Assembly (NCBI RefSeq): GCF_000016285.1
Contig: NC_011989.1
Location: 375,001-439,000 of the forward strand
Reading direction: 5' to 3'
Length of the DNA: 64,000 nt
Origin: Allorhizobium ampelinum S4
GTDB lineage: Bacteria; Pseudomonadota; Alphaproteobacteria; Rhizobiales; Rhizobiaceae
In this document: piece by piece, positions 18,145 to 28,228 of the stretch
Layout: each line of letters opens with the position of its first letter
Position numbering within the stretch: position 1 is the stretch's first letter
The notes under the pieces: model-generated
The model's input: only the letters and a program-made list of their open reading frames with translations
What the model was told of the DNA's origin: nothing
Databases searched by the model: none
Position numbers and translations under genes: made by a program

Positions 18145-18398
18145 GGGTCTAGGTCCTCTTCCCGGTTGATTATGTCTTTGGCTCGCATGGCCGCAGGCCG
18201 GATCGGCCAGAAACCATGCAGCAGATTGAAAACCGATACAGCAGCCTTGGATGGTGTTGCCAGATGCAGGCCGTTGTAACGTCCCCGCGCAAAGGCGGGG
18301 ACAATGGTAAAGACGGAGATTTGGGAAAAAGAGTTTCAGGGTCTGAGCAGAAAAGTGAAAATGACTTTTAATATTTTGATTTTAAAGCACTATTTCTC

Positions 18399-19121
18399 TT
18401 AAGGGATATGGGTTTTGCCGGAAGCGATCACCGGTCCAGTGGCAATCCCCGTCGGCGAGCCGCCAAAAGGCTCGATGCTGACGGCGAGCGTGACGCCATC
18501 CTTCAGACGTGGGCGCATGCTGTCGGGAACCAGGAATTCACCCTCACCCGATTGCGGGAGCACGCCAAGCGAGCGCGGTGGCTTATTCGCCTCGACCATC
18601 CATAATTCCAGCGACTTCTGACCTTCGGCACGCGACGCGACCGGCGTGACGCGCAACCGTCCACTTTGCCTGTCATAGCTGGCAACCAGCGACAAATCTG
18701 CATTTTGAGTTTGCAGATCTGCCACCAGCGGACGAACCGCGTAACGGCTTTCCCACATGCCAAGCTCGACGCCGACCAGGCTGGCGACCGCGATCAGACT
18801 GGTCAACGACAGGCCGCGCCAGAAGGGGACGGAATGCCAAAGCCTCGCCCAGGGACCAGCCGGGCCGTTGCTCCGGTCGATAAACAACCGCGCTTCCAGC
18901 TTCTGGAAACTTTCCGGCCGCGGCAATTCCACGCCATAGTCGTCATTGAACTGTGAAAGGTTTTCCTCCCAGCGCTGGACAATGGCGGCGAAGGGTCTAT
19001 CCCGCTTCAGCCGGGCCTCCACCTCAACGCGGCCTTGGGCCGAAAGCACGCCGAGCACATATTCCCCCGCCAGAACCTCGTCCCTGGAGCGGTCCCCCTT
19101 GCTCTGATCCGGTGTCGTCAT
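18399..19121 (-). CDS. RskA-type anti-sigma factor
   Basis: The 240-residue protein has a cytoplasmic sigma-binding part (about 1-85: D-E-V-L-A-G-E-Y-V-L-G-V-L, R-W-E-E-N-L-S). One membrane helix follows (about 117-135) and then an extracytoplasmic domain of the anti-sigma-K/RskA type with a W-x-V/M segment and G-E-F-x-V-P-D. No zinc-binding H-x-x-x-C-x-x-C is present. Its ATG overlaps the stop of the sigma gene by 4 nt, so the two are translationally coupled. It would hold the sigma factor inactive until its periplasmic part is cleaved. Confidence 0.88.
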   Translation of the reverse strand: MTTPDQSKGDRSRDEVLAGEYVLGVLSAQGRVEVEARLKRDRPFAAIVQRWEENLSQFNDDYGVELPRPESFQKLEARLFIDRSNGPAGPWARLWHSVPFWRGLSLTSLIAVASLVGVELGMWESRYAVRPLVADLQTQNADLSLVASYDRQSGRLRVTPVASRAEGQKSLELWMVEANKPPRSLGVLPQSGEGEFLVPDSMRPRLKDGVTLAVSIEPFGGSPTGIATGPVIASGKTHIP

Positions 19122-19699
19122 CTTTCCAAGCACTCTCTCAATGCCAAAAGGCTGCGTCGCAGCCATGTCCTCATCGTGTTCAACGGTACATTGAACTGCT
19201 CCGCTAACTCCTGATAGCTAAGCCCCTCCACATAGGCCTGCCGCACGGCGGCGGCACGATCAGCTTCCAACGCTTCCATGCAGCTGTCAATGCGCTTTCC
19301 TTCACTGCGTATGCTGGCGGTCTGTTCCGGGTCTGGCGCGCTGTCGGCAACATGCCAAGCCTCGTCGAGTTCTATAGAAACTGGCGTCCGCGTGCGCAGG
19401 CGGTCGATGCAATGGTAACGGGCAATCGTTCCAAGCCAGCCCATGGCGTTATGGCCTGTCGCGGCAAAGCTTTGAGCCCTCTGCCAGATTTTGACGAAGA
19501 TTTCCTGCATTGCGTCTTCCGCCTCGCTCCTGTCTTTCAGCAGACGGAGGCAGATGCCAAAAAGTTTCGGGCTGGTGCGCCGATAGAGCTCCGACAGGGC
19601 CATACGGTCCTTGAGCGCAATTTTCCCCAGCAATATCCCGATCTCATCGCTCATCCATGCATCCACTTCGCGTAATGGTCCAGGGATAGCTGCGTTCAT
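19118..19699 (-). CDS. ECF-family RNA polymerase sigma factor
   Basis: The 193-residue sigma factor has region 2 (about 30-100: L-Y-R-R-T-S-P-K-L-F-G, E-D-A-M-Q-E-I-F-V-K-I-W, G-W-L-G-T-I-A-R-Y-H-C-I-D-R-L-R) and region 4 (about 135-185: A-Y-V-E-G-L-S-Y-Q-E-L-A-E). Pairing with an RskA-type anti-sigma fits the SigK-like (ECF19-type) group. A possible own promoter is GGAAT (19748-19744), 15 bp, GTT (19728-19726). I did not find a clear copy before the fasciclin gene. An internal ATG at 19654 is an alternative start. Confidence 0.92.
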   Translation of the reverse strand: MNAAIPGPLREVDAWMSDEIGILLGKIALKDRMALSELYRRTSPKLFGICLRLLKDRSEAEDAMQEIFVKIWQRAQSFAATGHNAMGWLGTIARYHCIDRLRTRTPVSIELDEAWHVADSAPDPEQTASIRSEGKRIDSCMEALEADRAAAVRQAYVEGLSYQELAEQFNVPLNTMRTWLRRSLLALRECLER

Positions 19700-19800
19700 T
19701 GCAGTTTCCCCATATCATTTCGATCAACAGTGCCGTCTGGATTATTCCATCTGCCGTATTCTTGAGGTAAAAGGCGCCGAACCAACCGAAGGGATCCTCA

Positions 19801-20688
19801 ATGAGCGCCTCCGAAAGCCAAACCCAGGCCCGCCTTCTTGCGCAGGCGTTGCCCTTCATGCAGCGCTATGAAAACAAGACGATTGTCGTGAAATATGGTG
19901 GCCATGCCATGGGCGACGCAGAATTGGGCCGGGCCTTTGCCGCCGATATCGCGCTGCTGAAACAGTCCGGCGTCAATCCGATTGTCGTGCATGGCGGTGG
20001 CCCGCAGATCGGCGCAATGCTGACCAAGATGGGGATCGAATCGAAATTCGAAGGTGGCTTGCGCGTCACCGACCAGAAAACCGTCGAAATCGTTGAAATG
20101 GTGCTGGCCGGATCGATCAACAAGGAAATCGTCGCGCTGATCAACCAGACCGGCGAATGGGCGATCGGACTCTGTGGCAAGGACGGCAACATGGTATTTG
20201 CCGAAAAGGCCAAGAAAACCGTGATTGATCCGGATTCCCATATCGAGCGGGTTCTGGACCTTGGCTTTGTCGGTGAAGTGGTCGAGGTCGATCGCACGCT
20301 GCTCGATCTCCTGGCGAAATCCGAAATGATCCCGGTCATCGCCCCCGTCGCCCCCGGTCGGGACGGGCATACCTATAATATCAATGCCGATACCTTTGCC
20401 GGTGCCATTGCCGGTGCGCTCAGGGCCGACCGCCTGCTGTTTCTGACCGATGTCCCTGGTGTACTGGACAAGAATGGCGAGCTATTCAAGGAATTGTCGG
20501 TCGCCCAGGCCCGCGCCTTGATCAAGGATGGCACGATTTCCGGTGGCATGATCCCCAAAGTGGAAACCTGCATCGACGCGATCAATGCCGGCGTGCATGG
20601 CGTTGTCATCCTGAACGGCAAGACGGCGCATTCCGTGCTGCTAGAAATCTTCACGGAACATGGCGCGGGTACGCTGATCGTGCCTTGA
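19801..20688 (+). CDS. argB: Acetylglutamate kinase
   Basis: ArgB phosphorylates N-acetylglutamate in arginine synthesis. The 295-residue protein has the nucleotide-binding V-V-K-Y-G-G-H-A-M (residues 25-33) and the acetylglutamate-binding [10 protein letters not shown] (about 62-71). It also has a C-terminal G-G-M-I-P-K segment near 247-252. The N-terminal extension before the kinase core is the type seen in arginine-feedback-inhibited hexameric enzymes. Two other arginine genes, argF and argD, lie 12 kb away in this window. Confidence 0.97.
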   Translation: MSASESQTQARLLAQALPFMQRYENKTIVVKYGGHAMGDAELGRAFAADIALLKQSGVNPIVVHGGGPQIGAMLTKMGIESKFEGGLRVTDQKTVEIVEMVLAGSINKEIVALINQTGEWAIGLCGKDGNMVFAEKAKKTVIDPDSHIERVLDLGFVGEVVEVDRTLLDLLAKSEMIPVIAPVAPGRDGHTYNINADTFAGAIAGALRADRLLFLTDVPGVLDKNGELFKELSVAQARALIKDGTISGGMIPKVETCIDAINAGVHGVVILNGKTAHSVLLEIFTEHGAGTLIVP

Positions 20689-20745
20689 AGCTATGCAGTC
20701 AGGCCTTCGGCGCCGCGCTGAATCAAGCACGGCGCCGATCCGGCA

Positions 20746-21645
20746 TCAGAGTCTTTCCGTGACGGCTTCTGCTAGCGGAATAGCGGGTTGCGCACCAGCT
20801 TTCAGGCAGGCCAGGGACCCGGCGACGGCAGCGCGGTGCAGCGCCTCCTCGAAGGCAAAGCCCGCGTCGAGACCAGCGGCCAGATAACCGCAGAAGGTGT
20901 CCCCGGCACCGACAGTATCGACCGGCTCGATGGTCAAGCCGGATGCACGCTCAATCTTACCGTCGCGTATGGCGATGACGCCTTCGGCGCCCAGCGTCAC
21001 GATTAGGATTTGGCCGGTTTCGCCATGTAGGCGGACAAGCGCGGCTTCGCGTTCCGCAGCCCCCATGTTGGTCTCACCAGCCAGCCGCTCGAATTCGGTT
21101 TCATTGGCAATGACGATATCGGCCATTCGTCCGAGGCGCGCGGCCTCCTCGGTTAGTGGGGCGATATTGAGGATGCTGCGGATCCCGGCAGCCTTTGCTT
21201 CATGCAGGGCGGTTTCGACGGCTGCGGCTGGAATTTCCAATTGCAGCACCAGACTGTCATTGCGAGTCATGGTCTTGATGGCGGCGCTGGCATCGGCGCT
21301 GGTCAGGCTGCCATTGGCGCCTGGAACGACGGCAATCATGTTCTCGCCGTCACCGCCGACGAGAATGAGTGCGGTTCCGGTTGCCTCCGCTACGGTCTTG
21401 ACGCTGTCTAGATCCGTTCCGCTTTCCTCCAGAAGCGCCAGTGCAGGGGCGGCGAACCCGTCCTTGCCGACCGCACCGGCCATCCGCACCTGGGCGCCTG
21501 CGCGGCGTGCAGCAAGCGCCTGATTGGCGCCCTTGCCGCCGGCTGCCGTGGCAAAGCCGTTGCCGGCCACTGTCTCACCTGGCTTGGGCAGACGGCTGGT
21601 GGTCGCGATGAGATCCATGTTGATGGAGCCGAAAACGGTAATCAT
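20746..21645 (-). CDS. rbsK: Ribokinase (PfkB family)
   Basis: The 299-residue sugar kinase has the PfkB signature 1 region with G-G-K-G-A-N-Q-A (about residues 37-44). Signature 2 is D-T-V-G-A-G-D-T-F-C-G (about 243-253), containing the catalytic aspartate. The Asn-rich substrate start G-S-I-N-M-D-L is typical of ribokinase, which makes ribose 5-phosphate. No ribose transporter is adjacent. It converges with argB, from which it is separated by an imperfect GC-rich inverted repeat (20707-20738). Confidence 0.9.
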   Translation of the reverse strand: MITVFGSINMDLIATTSRLPKPGETVAGNGFATAAGGKGANQALAARRAGAQVRMAGAVGKDGFAAPALALLEESGTDLDSVKTVAEATGTALILVGGDGENMIAVVPGANGSLTSADASAAIKTMTRNDSLVLQLEIPAAAVETALHEAKAAGIRSILNIAPLTEEAARLGRMADIVIANETEFERLAGETNMGAAEREAALVRLHGETGQILIVTLGAEGVIAIRDGKIERASGLTIEPVDTVGAGDTFCGYLAAGLDAGFAFEEALHRAAVAGSLACLKAGAQPAIPLAEAVTERL

Positions 21646-21731
21646 GGGCGCACTCCTGACGATGCTGCTTGAACGATGCGGGCCTGAAGGAAACCGGTCC
21701 GACTGATTCGGGCTCTGTTTTGCGGCAGGGA

Positions 21732-22970
21732 TCAGTCTTCGTCAACAAGGCGCAGCTTGAGAAGACCGGTCCGGCTCTCGACGCTAGCATCTGTTTGTGG
21801 TGCTGGCTTTGCCGTCGGATCGGGCGCGCTGGCAAAATCCATCGCCTCTATTCTGGCACTGCGCCGATTGAGCTTGTCGGTCGAGGTCAGGATCATCTCG
21901 ACATCTTTCTGGGCGGCCAGGAAATGGCTTTGCAGCTTGCGGGTCCGCTCGTCGAGCCGCCCGAGATCCTCCATCAGATGGATGACCTCGCCCTGGATCA
22001 GGTGGGCCTGTTCGCGCATCCGCTGATCCTTCAGCACGGCCTGGATGACCTGGATCGACAGCATCAGCAGGGAGGGCGAAACGATCACCACCCGCAGCTT
22101 ATGGGCGCGCTGGACGATCCCCTCGAAATTCTCGTGGATCTCCGCAAAGATCGATTCGGATGGGACAAACAGGAAGGCGGTGTCCTGTGTCTCACCGTGC
22201 ATCAGGTATTTCTCGGCAATATCCTTGAGATGCACCTCCATATCGCGCCGAAACTGCTGGCCAGCGAGTTTTTTCTGTTCTGGCGTCGTCCCGTCACGGA
22301 TGGCGTTCCAGGCTTCGAGTGGAAATTTGGCGTCGATCACCAGCGGCGGCTGACCGTTCGGCATCCGGATGGTGCAATCGGGCCTTGATCCGTTGGAGAG
22401 CGTGTCCTGGAAGGCGTAGGCGCCCATCGGCAGGCCATCGGCTATAATGGTTTCCATCCGTGCCTGACCGAAGGCGCCGCGCGTCTGCTTGTTGGACAGA
22501 ATGGCCTGCAACCCGACCACATCCTTTGCCAGGGACTGGATGTTGTTCTGCGCGGCATCGATAACCGCCAGCCGTTCCTGCAGGATACGCAGATTGTCAT
22601 GGGTGGATTTCGTCTGTTCGGTAATCGTGCTTCCCAAGCGATGGGTCATGCCGTCCAGTCGCTCGTTGATGCTGCGGTTGAACTCCGATTGCCGGGCGCC
22701 GAACAGGTCCGCCATGGTGGCAAGCCGGCCCTGCATTTCGGCTTGCGCCTGCATCAAGGCCTCGAGACGTCGATCCTCGCTTGCCTGCCGCTCGGCGGCA
22801 ATCGCGGCTCCGAGGTCGAAATCTTCCTTTTGTCGAAGTTTTAAACAGAGCCGCAGCCAGAGAGCAGCGAGCACGATCACGGCCAGGATCAGCGCCACGG
22901 CGCCGAAGCTGAACTGGTTTTCACCATAGGCCAGTGCGGGTCTGCTGAGGGCGGAAAGCATTTGGTTCAT
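21732..22970 (-). CDS. rmuC: DNA recombination protein RmuC homologue
   Basis: The 412-residue protein starts with a membrane helix (about 18-40) and a coiled coil (about 45-140). The RmuC nuclease-like core follows (about 150-370), with G-A-F-G-Q-A-R-M-E-T-I, the D-A-K-F-P-L-E-A-W motif and F-V-P-S-E-S-I-F-A-E. RmuC proteins limit inversions at short inverted repeats, and their biochemistry is little known. The gene ends 86 bp before rbsK begins on the same strand. Confidence 0.93.
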   Translation of the reverse strand: MNQMLSALSRPALAYGENQFSFGAVALILAVIVLAALWLRLCLKLRQKEDFDLGAAIAAERQASEDRRLEALMQAQAEMQGRLATMADLFGARQSEFNRSINERLDGMTHRLGSTITEQTKSTHDNLRILQERLAVIDAAQNNIQSLAKDVVGLQAILSNKQTRGAFGQARMETIIADGLPMGAYAFQDTLSNGSRPDCTIRMPNGQPPLVIDAKFPLEAWNAIRDGTTPEQKKLAGQQFRRDMEVHLKDIAEKYLMHGETQDTAFLFVPSESIFAEIHENFEGIVQRAHKLRVVIVSPSLLMLSIQVIQAVLKDQRMREQAHLIQGEVIHLMEDLGRLDERTRKLQSHFLAAQKDVEMILTSTDKLNRRSARIEAMDFASAPDPTAKPAPQTDASVESRTGLLKLRLVDED

Positions 22971-23421
22971 AGGCGCAATCTAGCAGGTTTGTTGATGAAG
23001 GCTAGATCAAATCGTGAACAAATTCTGTAGTGCCACCAGTTTTTCGGCAAGGACATCGCCAGGAATTCTATCAAATATTTCGAAAATCAAAATTGCTGGA
23101 GTTGTCAGGCCTGCGTTGAAGAGACCGAAAAGCCGTTATCGCGCCCGTTAACGCCAGCGGTTTCGCCTGTTTCAGATGCCCCCAAGCGAGGGCAGGGCTG
23201 CCAGCCATCGCCCATTTTGCCGTCTCCATTTCATTTCCCCGATTCGCAGGGCGTGCAGCTGCATGGCCAAGCATTCTCCAAGGTCGTTTCAACCCAGGTG
23301 AATCTGCGGCTGGATTTAAAATATGGAAATAAAATCAAATGAATAGAAAAGCCGTAAGCCTCACACAAGTTTTTATAGACATCAATTCGCTACGACAACA
23401 ATTATACAGAAAGACCGTTAT
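22971..23421. other. Intergenic region upstream of the flgE-type gene
   Basis: This 451-bp region separates two divergent genes and so must hold both promoters. The last ~90 bp before the hook gene are strongly AT-rich, with an A/T-rich stretch around 23320-23345. A 73-codon minus-strand frame at 23071-23292 has no good ribosome-binding site or family resemblance. Confidence 0.4.
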
Positions 23422-24657
23422 ATGTCTCTTGCATCTGCAATGAACTCATCGGTATCGGGGCTGACGGCGCAGTCCAATAAACTCACCTCCATCGGGGATA
23501 ATATTTCCAATACGAGCACGACCGGCTACAAAGGCACGGAGACTGCGTTTTCCAGTTTGGTGAATGGCGGAACGACTTCGACGACCACCCAAACAGTGTC
23601 CCAGTCGGGTGATCTCGAGTCGACCTCGTCGGAGACGGATCTGGCGATCGACGGTGACGGATATTTCGTTGTGCAGGATGATGAGGGTGATGTTTTCCTG
23701 ACCCGTCAGGGTGACTTCGAGATTGACGAGGATGGTTACCTTGTGAACTCATCCGGCTATACGCTGCTGGGCTACTCCTACGACAACGGCGAACCGGCTT
23801 CTGTCATCAATGGTTTCGACGGTCTTGAACCGGTGAAAATCGACACCAGCGAGGTCACGGCATCGGCCACGACCACCGGCGAAGTCAGCGGCAATCTGGA
23901 AAGCGATGAAGAGGTGGTTTCTGGCGATACACCGTCTTCGAACTCGGCGGATGCCACCTTCACGGCGAAGTCGTCGATCGTCACGTATGACGAACAAGGT
24001 GCCTCAACCCAATACGACATTTATTTTACCAAGACCGATGACGATGAGTGGGAAGTTTCGATCTACCGCAATGATGAGGCTAATGACGATGATGACGGAA
24101 CCAGCTTCCCCTATGATAATGGTGAGCTAGGCTCGACAACATTGACCTTCGATAGCGCAGGGGAGTTGGAAGACGGCAGCACGAGCACCCTGTCCTTCAC
24201 CGATTCCGAGACAGGCCTTACGATTGATCTCGATTTTTCGGATATCACCCAGACGGCCACCTCCACCAGCATAGAGGGTAGCGCAAACGGCAGTGCTGCC
24301 AGCAGCTCGTCCGACTACACGATCGGCAGTGATGGCGTTATCAGCACCGTATCTTCCGACGGAACCACGACAGATACCTACAAGATTGCGCTTGCCACCG
24401 TTGCCAGCCCTGACAACCTCGAGGAGGTTGGCGGCACTGCCTATAAGGTGGATGCCGATTCCGGTACCGTCGTCGTCGGCTTTGCTGGCACAGGCAGCTT
24501 CGGCACCATCGAATCCAGCACGCTGGAAAGTTCAAACGTCGACCTTGCGTCTGAACTGTCGGACATGATCGCTGCTCAGCGCGCCTATAGCGCTAACTCC
24601 AAGGTGTTCCAGACGGCGGCCGACATGCTCGACACCGTCATCAACATGGTCCGGTAA
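23422..24657 (+). CDS. flgE: Flagellar hook protein FlgE-like
   Basis: The 411-residue protein has the N-terminal rod/hook motif (S-V-S-G-L-T-A-Q-S-N-K-L and G-D-N-I-S-N-x-x-T-x-G-Y-K, residues 10-42). A FlgE-like middle domain is very rich in Asp, Ser and Thr. The C-terminal D0 helix contains E-L-S-D-M-I-A-A-Q-R-A-Y-x-A-N-S-K-V. FlgE forms the curved hook joining rod and filament and is exported by the flagellar type III system. No other flagellar gene is nearby, so this is either a second copy or a displaced single copy. The central acidic region is unusual and suggests fast divergence. Confidence 0.88.
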   Translation: MSLASAMNSSVSGLTAQSNKLTSIGDNISNTSTTGYKGTETAFSSLVNGGTTSTTTQTVSQSGDLESTSSETDLAIDGDGYFVVQDDEGDVFLTRQGDFEIDEDGYLVNSSGYTLLGYSYDNGEPASVINGFDGLEPVKIDTSEVTASATTTGEVSGNLESDEEVVSGDTPSSNSADATFTAKSSIVTYDEQGASTQYDIYFTKTDDDEWEVSIYRNDEANDDDDGTSFPYDNGELGSTTLTFDSAGELEDGSTSTLSFTDSETGLTIDLDFSDITQTATSTSIEGSANGSAASSSSDYTIGSDGVISTVSSDGTTTDTYKIALATVASPDNLEEVGGTAYKVDADSGTVVVGFAGTGSFGTIESSTLESSNVDLASELSDMIAAQRAYSANSKVFQTAADMLDTVINMVR

Positions 24658-24843
24658 CGGATTGCAGATCTATCGGCTGTCATCTCTCTGAACGCATGGA
24701 AAGATTATGCAGCAGATATAAAGCGTTACAGCGTCATCGCCCTATATGGCGCATGGCGCTGCAATGGGAGCAAAGGGAAGGCCCATTCCTTTACCAGCGC
24801 GCCACGCTTGATCGCCGTCGCTCATTCCGATGGCGATTCCCGG

Positions 24844-24880
24844 AAAACCTGCCGTGTGCCCGCACGGCAGGTTTTTCCTT
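24844..24880. terminator. Terminator between flgE and the LOG-family gene
   Basis: ACCTGCCGTG and CACGGCAGGT form a 10-bp stem with a 6-nt loop. A's border it on the left and a long T-rich run on the right, which suits the convergent genes on both sides. Confidence 0.88.
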
Positions 24881-24906
24881 TTTTCCGCATAGGTCGTCCC
24901 ATACAA

Positions 24907-25785
24907 TCACGCGGTTTCAGCCGTTTCTATTTCATACCGCCGGGCGATGATATCCCAGGCCTCGTCAGCGGTTTCGACAAAGCTCAACAGCTTGACATCG
25001 TCGGGTGCAATGGTTCCAAACTCCGCCAGGCTGTCGAAATCAATGATCCTGTGCCAGAATTCCCGACCGAACAGGATGAGCGGAATCGGTGCCATACGCT
25101 TGGTCTGGATCAGCGTCACCGCCTCGAACATCTCGTCCAGCGTGCCGAAACCGCCGGGAAAGACGACGATTGCCTTGGCCCGCATCAGGAAATGCATCTT
25201 GCGGATGGCAAAATAGTGGAAGTTGAAGGACAGGTCCGGCGTCACGAACGCATTGGGCGCCTGTTCATGCGGCAGCACGATATTCAAGCCGATCGATGGC
25301 GCACCGACGTCGGCGGCGCCGCGATTTCCGGCTTCCATCACGCCTGGCCCGCCGCCGGTGACGATCACATATTCCTGATAGTCGAACCGTGCCGCGTATT
25401 GGCTGCATTGCCGGGCAAATGCGCGGGCCTCGTCATAAAATACCGATGCGGCTTCGAGATTGCGCCGCTGTATGTCGTTGCGCGCCGCCCAGGCGGATTG
25501 GCCGGGTGCCGGAATGCGCGCGCCGCCAAACATCACCACGGTGGATTTGATACCCCGTTCGGAAAGCACCATTTCGGTTTTCAGCAATTCCAGTTGCAGG
25601 CGCACCGGGCGCAATTCTTCCCGGCACAAAAAATCGTCATCGGCATAGGCGAGGCGATAGGACGGCGACAGCGTTTGCGGCGTCTGGGGAACGATCCTGG
25701 CATTTCGCCGATCCGTCTGGTTGTCCTTCAGCGGCGCCCAGCTGCCATCCGTCTTTCGCCGTTTTCCATTGCGCATCTTCGCCAT
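24907..25785 (-). CDS. LOG/TIGR00730-family Rossmann-fold protein
   Basis: The 292-residue protein has the lysine-decarboxylase-like (LOG) fold. It shows G-G-G-P-G-V-M-E-A-x-N-R-G-A (about residues 153-166) and the signature P-G-G-F-G-T-L-D-E-x-x-E (about 222-233). LOG enzymes remove ribose 5-phosphate from cytokinin nucleotides or other nucleoside monophosphates; older 'lysine decarboxylase' labels are wrong for this family. The basic N-terminal extension of about 80 residues is typical of the longer bacterial subgroup. The start at 25785 is chosen for AAGG upstream; an ATG nine codons earlier also exists. Confidence 0.85.
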   Translation of the reverse strand: MAKMRNGKRRKTDGSWAPLKDNQTDRRNARIVPQTPQTLSPSYRLAYADDDFLCREELRPVRLQLELLKTEMVLSERGIKSTVVMFGGARIPAPGQSAWAARNDIQRRNLEAASVFYDEARAFARQCSQYAARFDYQEYVIVTGGGPGVMEAGNRGAADVGAPSIGLNIVLPHEQAPNAFVTPDLSFNFHYFAIRKMHFLMRAKAIVVFPGGFGTLDEMFEAVTLIQTKRMAPIPLILFGREFWHRIIDFDSLAEFGTIAPDDVKLLSFVETADEAWDIIARRYEIETAETA

Positions 25786-26051
25786 CTTCGAACCTTTCAT
25801 CTCTTGCCGCACTGCTGCATGATCCCGTCAATCGAGTGGGATTTATGACGGCGGCGGCGCTTTCTGCCGACGGACGTCTCGCATCCATGTGGTGATCAAA
25901 GCTGCGGCACCGCCTTGGAAAACATCCGTCCGAAAGGACGCTGAGCGGTTCCCAAGGGCAAGCCAATGCGTTAGAGGAAATCACCAGTTTATCAACGCAG
26001 GACCGATGGCATCGGGACTTGACGTTAGCCAATGAAGTTTAAGGAATCCTC

Positions 26052-26909
26052 ATGAGCGCTATGGACCTCTCCTCTTTACAGACCGTCATCGATACCGCTT
26101 TCGACAATCGCGACACCATTACCCTGTCGACCAAGGGCGAAGTGCGCGATGCTGTCGAGCAATCGCTTGCCCTGCTCGACCAGGGTAAGGTACGGGTTGC
26201 CACCCGTGGAGAGGATGGCCAATGGACCGTGCATCAATGGCTGAAAAAGGCTGTGCTGCTCTCCTTCCGTCTCAATGACATGGAGGTCGTCAAGGGCGGG
26301 CCGGGGGCTTCGACCTGGTGGGACAAGGTGCCGTCCAAATTCGAAGGCTGGGGTGAAAACCAGTTCCGCGCCGCCGGTTTCCGCGCCGTGCCCAATGCGG
26401 TGGTGCGTCACTCGGCTTTCATTGCCCCCAATGCCATTCTGATGCCGTCCTTTGTCAATCTCGGCGCTTATGTCGGCGAGGGCACCATGGTCGATACCTG
26501 GGCGACGGTAGGCTCCTGCGCCCAGATCGGCCGCCATGTGCATCTGTCGGGCGGCGTCGGCATTGGTGGGGTGCTGGAGCCGATGCAGGCCGGGCCGACC
26601 ATTATCGAGGACAATTGCTTCATCGGCGCGCGCTCCGAAGTCGTGGAAGGCTGCATCATTCGTGAAGGCGCCGTGCTCGGCATGGGTGTCTATATCGGCA
26701 AATCCACCAAGATCATCGACCGCGCCACCGGCGAGGTAATGTATGGTGAAGTGCCGCCGTATTCCGTGGTTGTCGCAGGCTCCATGCCATCGCCCAACAC
26801 CATGCCGAACGGCTTGCCGGCGCCCAGCCTCTATTGCGCCGTGATCGTCAAACGCGTCGATGCCCAGACCCGCTCCAAGACCGGTATCAACGAGCTGCTA
26901 CGCGACTGA
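26052..26909 (+). CDS. dapD: Tetrahydrodipicolinate N-succinyltransferase
   Basis: DapD transfers succinyl from succinyl-CoA to tetrahydrodipicolinate in lysine and diaminopimelate synthesis. The 285-residue protein has an N-terminal helical part and a left-handed beta-helix of hexapeptide repeats (about 110-230). The [18 protein letters not shown] segment and [10 protein letters not shown] are conserved. AAGGA lies before the ATG. dapE follows 104 bp later, consistent with one operon for consecutive or near-consecutive steps. Confidence 0.97.
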   Translation: MSAMDLSSLQTVIDTAFDNRDTITLSTKGEVRDAVEQSLALLDQGKVRVATRGEDGQWTVHQWLKKAVLLSFRLNDMEVVKGGPGASTWWDKVPSKFEGWGENQFRAAGFRAVPNAVVRHSAFIAPNAILMPSFVNLGAYVGEGTMVDTWATVGSCAQIGRHVHLSGGVGIGGVLEPMQAGPTIIEDNCFIGARSEVVEGCIIREGAVLGMGVYIGKSTKIIDRATGEVMYGEVPPYSVVVAGSMPSPNTMPNGLPAPSLYCAVIVKRVDAQTRSKTGINELLRD

Positions 26910-27013
26910 TCTGCGGCTTTTCTGGGCAGGAACACGGCGTCCTTGGCTGGCTCCTGCCCCTTTCAGCCTTGATGGCGTCCATCCTTTTCCCTTGTCTCGT
27001 TCTCAAGATCGAT

Positions 27014-28228
27014 ATGTCAAAGCATCCAGCCAATTCATCTGCCACCGATCCCGTCGACAATCTTCAGACCCTGATCCGCTGCCCCTCCGTGACGCCTGCC
27101 GAGGGCGGGGCGCTGTCGGCGCTGGCCGCCATGCTGGAACCGTTGGGCTTTACCGTGGAACGGATGGTGGCGCGCGAAGAGGGCACGCCGGATGTCGAGA
27201 ACCTCTATGCCCGGCTGGGCACGGAGGGGCCGCATCTGATGTTTGCCGGGCATACAGATGTGGTGCCTGTAGGCAATGAGGCGGACTGGACCTATCCGCC
27301 GTTTTCCGCCGAGATCGCTGGAGGCGAACTTTACGGACGTGGCGCGGTCGATATGAAGGGCGGCATCGCCTGCTTTGTCGCCGCCATTGCCCGCCATATC
27401 GAAAGCCAAGGCGCGCCGAAGGGGTCTATTTCCTTCCTGATAACCGGTGATGAGGAAGGCCCCTCGATCAACGGCACCACCAAACTGCTAGAATGGGCCG
27501 CCGCCAAAGGCGAGCGCTGGGATGCCTGCCTGGTGGGCGAACCGACCAATCCCGACCAGCTTGGCGACATGATCAAGATCGGGCGGCGCGGCTCGCTGTC
27601 AGGCGAGATCATCGTAAAGGGCGTCCAGGGCCATGCCGCCTATCCGCATCTGGCCGACAATCCGGTGCGGGGCATGATCAAGCTTGCGGAAGCGCTGATG
27701 CATCCGGCCTTCGATGCGGGAACGGAAAATTTTCAGCCTTCCAATCTGGAAGTCACGACGATTGATGTCGGTAACGCCGCCACCAATGTCATTCCGGCCC
27801 GTGCCAGCGCCAAATTCAATATCCGCTTTAACGATACCTGGACCGCCGAGACGCTGCGGACCGAAATCATTGCCCGGCTCGATACGGCCAGCGCCGATCC
27901 GCTGCTGCGACCAGGCCGCCCGCCGATTGCCTATGAGCTGGTCTGGGCCGACCGGCCAAGCCAGGTGTTCCTGACCCGCAACAACGCGCTGATCTCCTCC
28001 TTGAGTGCTGCCATCGAAAAAATGACCGGTAAAACGCCAGCCCTGTCGACAACAGGGGGTACGTCCGACGCCCGCTTCATCAAGGATTACTGCCCGGTGG
28101 TGGAATTCGGCCTTGTCGGCCAGACCATGCATATGGTCGATGAGCGGGTTGCCGTCTCCGATCTGGAGGCGTTGACCGGCATATATGGCGCCTTCATCAG
28201 CAGCTGGTTTACTCATGCCGGGGCTTAA
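27014..28228 (+). CDS. dapE: Succinyl-diaminopimelate desuccinylase
   Basis: The 404-residue M20 metallopeptidase releases L,L-diaminopimelate from its N-succinyl form. Zinc-site motifs are G-H-T-D-V-V-P (about 76-82), [11 protein letters not shown] (about 107-117), G-D-E-E-G (about 143) and G-E-P-T (about 172). The C-terminal G-G-T-S-D-A-R-F-I motif completes the site. The ATG at 27014 is chosen because the [14 protein letters not shown] start of the family follows directly; longer frames upstream overlap dapD. Its end overlaps the next gene by 14 nt. Confidence 0.95.
   Translation: MSKHPANSSATDPVDNLQTLIRCPSVTPAEGGALSALAAMLEPLGFTVERMVAREEGTPDVENLYARLGTEGPHLMFAGHTDVVPVGNEADWTYPPFSAEIAGGELYGRGAVDMKGGIACFVAAIARHIESQGAPKGSISFLITGDEEGPSINGTTKLLEWAAAKGERWDACLVGEPTNPDQLGDMIKIGRRGSLSGEIIVKGVQGHAAYPHLADNPVRGMIKLAEALMHPAFDAGTENFQPSNLEVTTIDVGNAATNVIPARASAKFNIRFNDTWTAETLRTEIIARLDTASADPLLRPGRPPIAYELVWADRPSQVFLTRNNALISSLSAAIEKMTGKTPALSTTGGTSDARFIKDYCPVVEFGLVGQTMHMVDERVAVSDLEALTGIYGAFISSWFTHAGA

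Noticed and set aside
20707..20738. GC-rich inverted repeat between argB and rbsK as a terminator
   Set aside because: The arms are 9 bp, but there is no T-tract on either side and the loop is 14 nt.
23071..23292. 73-codon minus-strand frame upstream of flgE
   Set aside because: The only nearby GGAG is too close to an internal ATG, and the composition is not gene-like.
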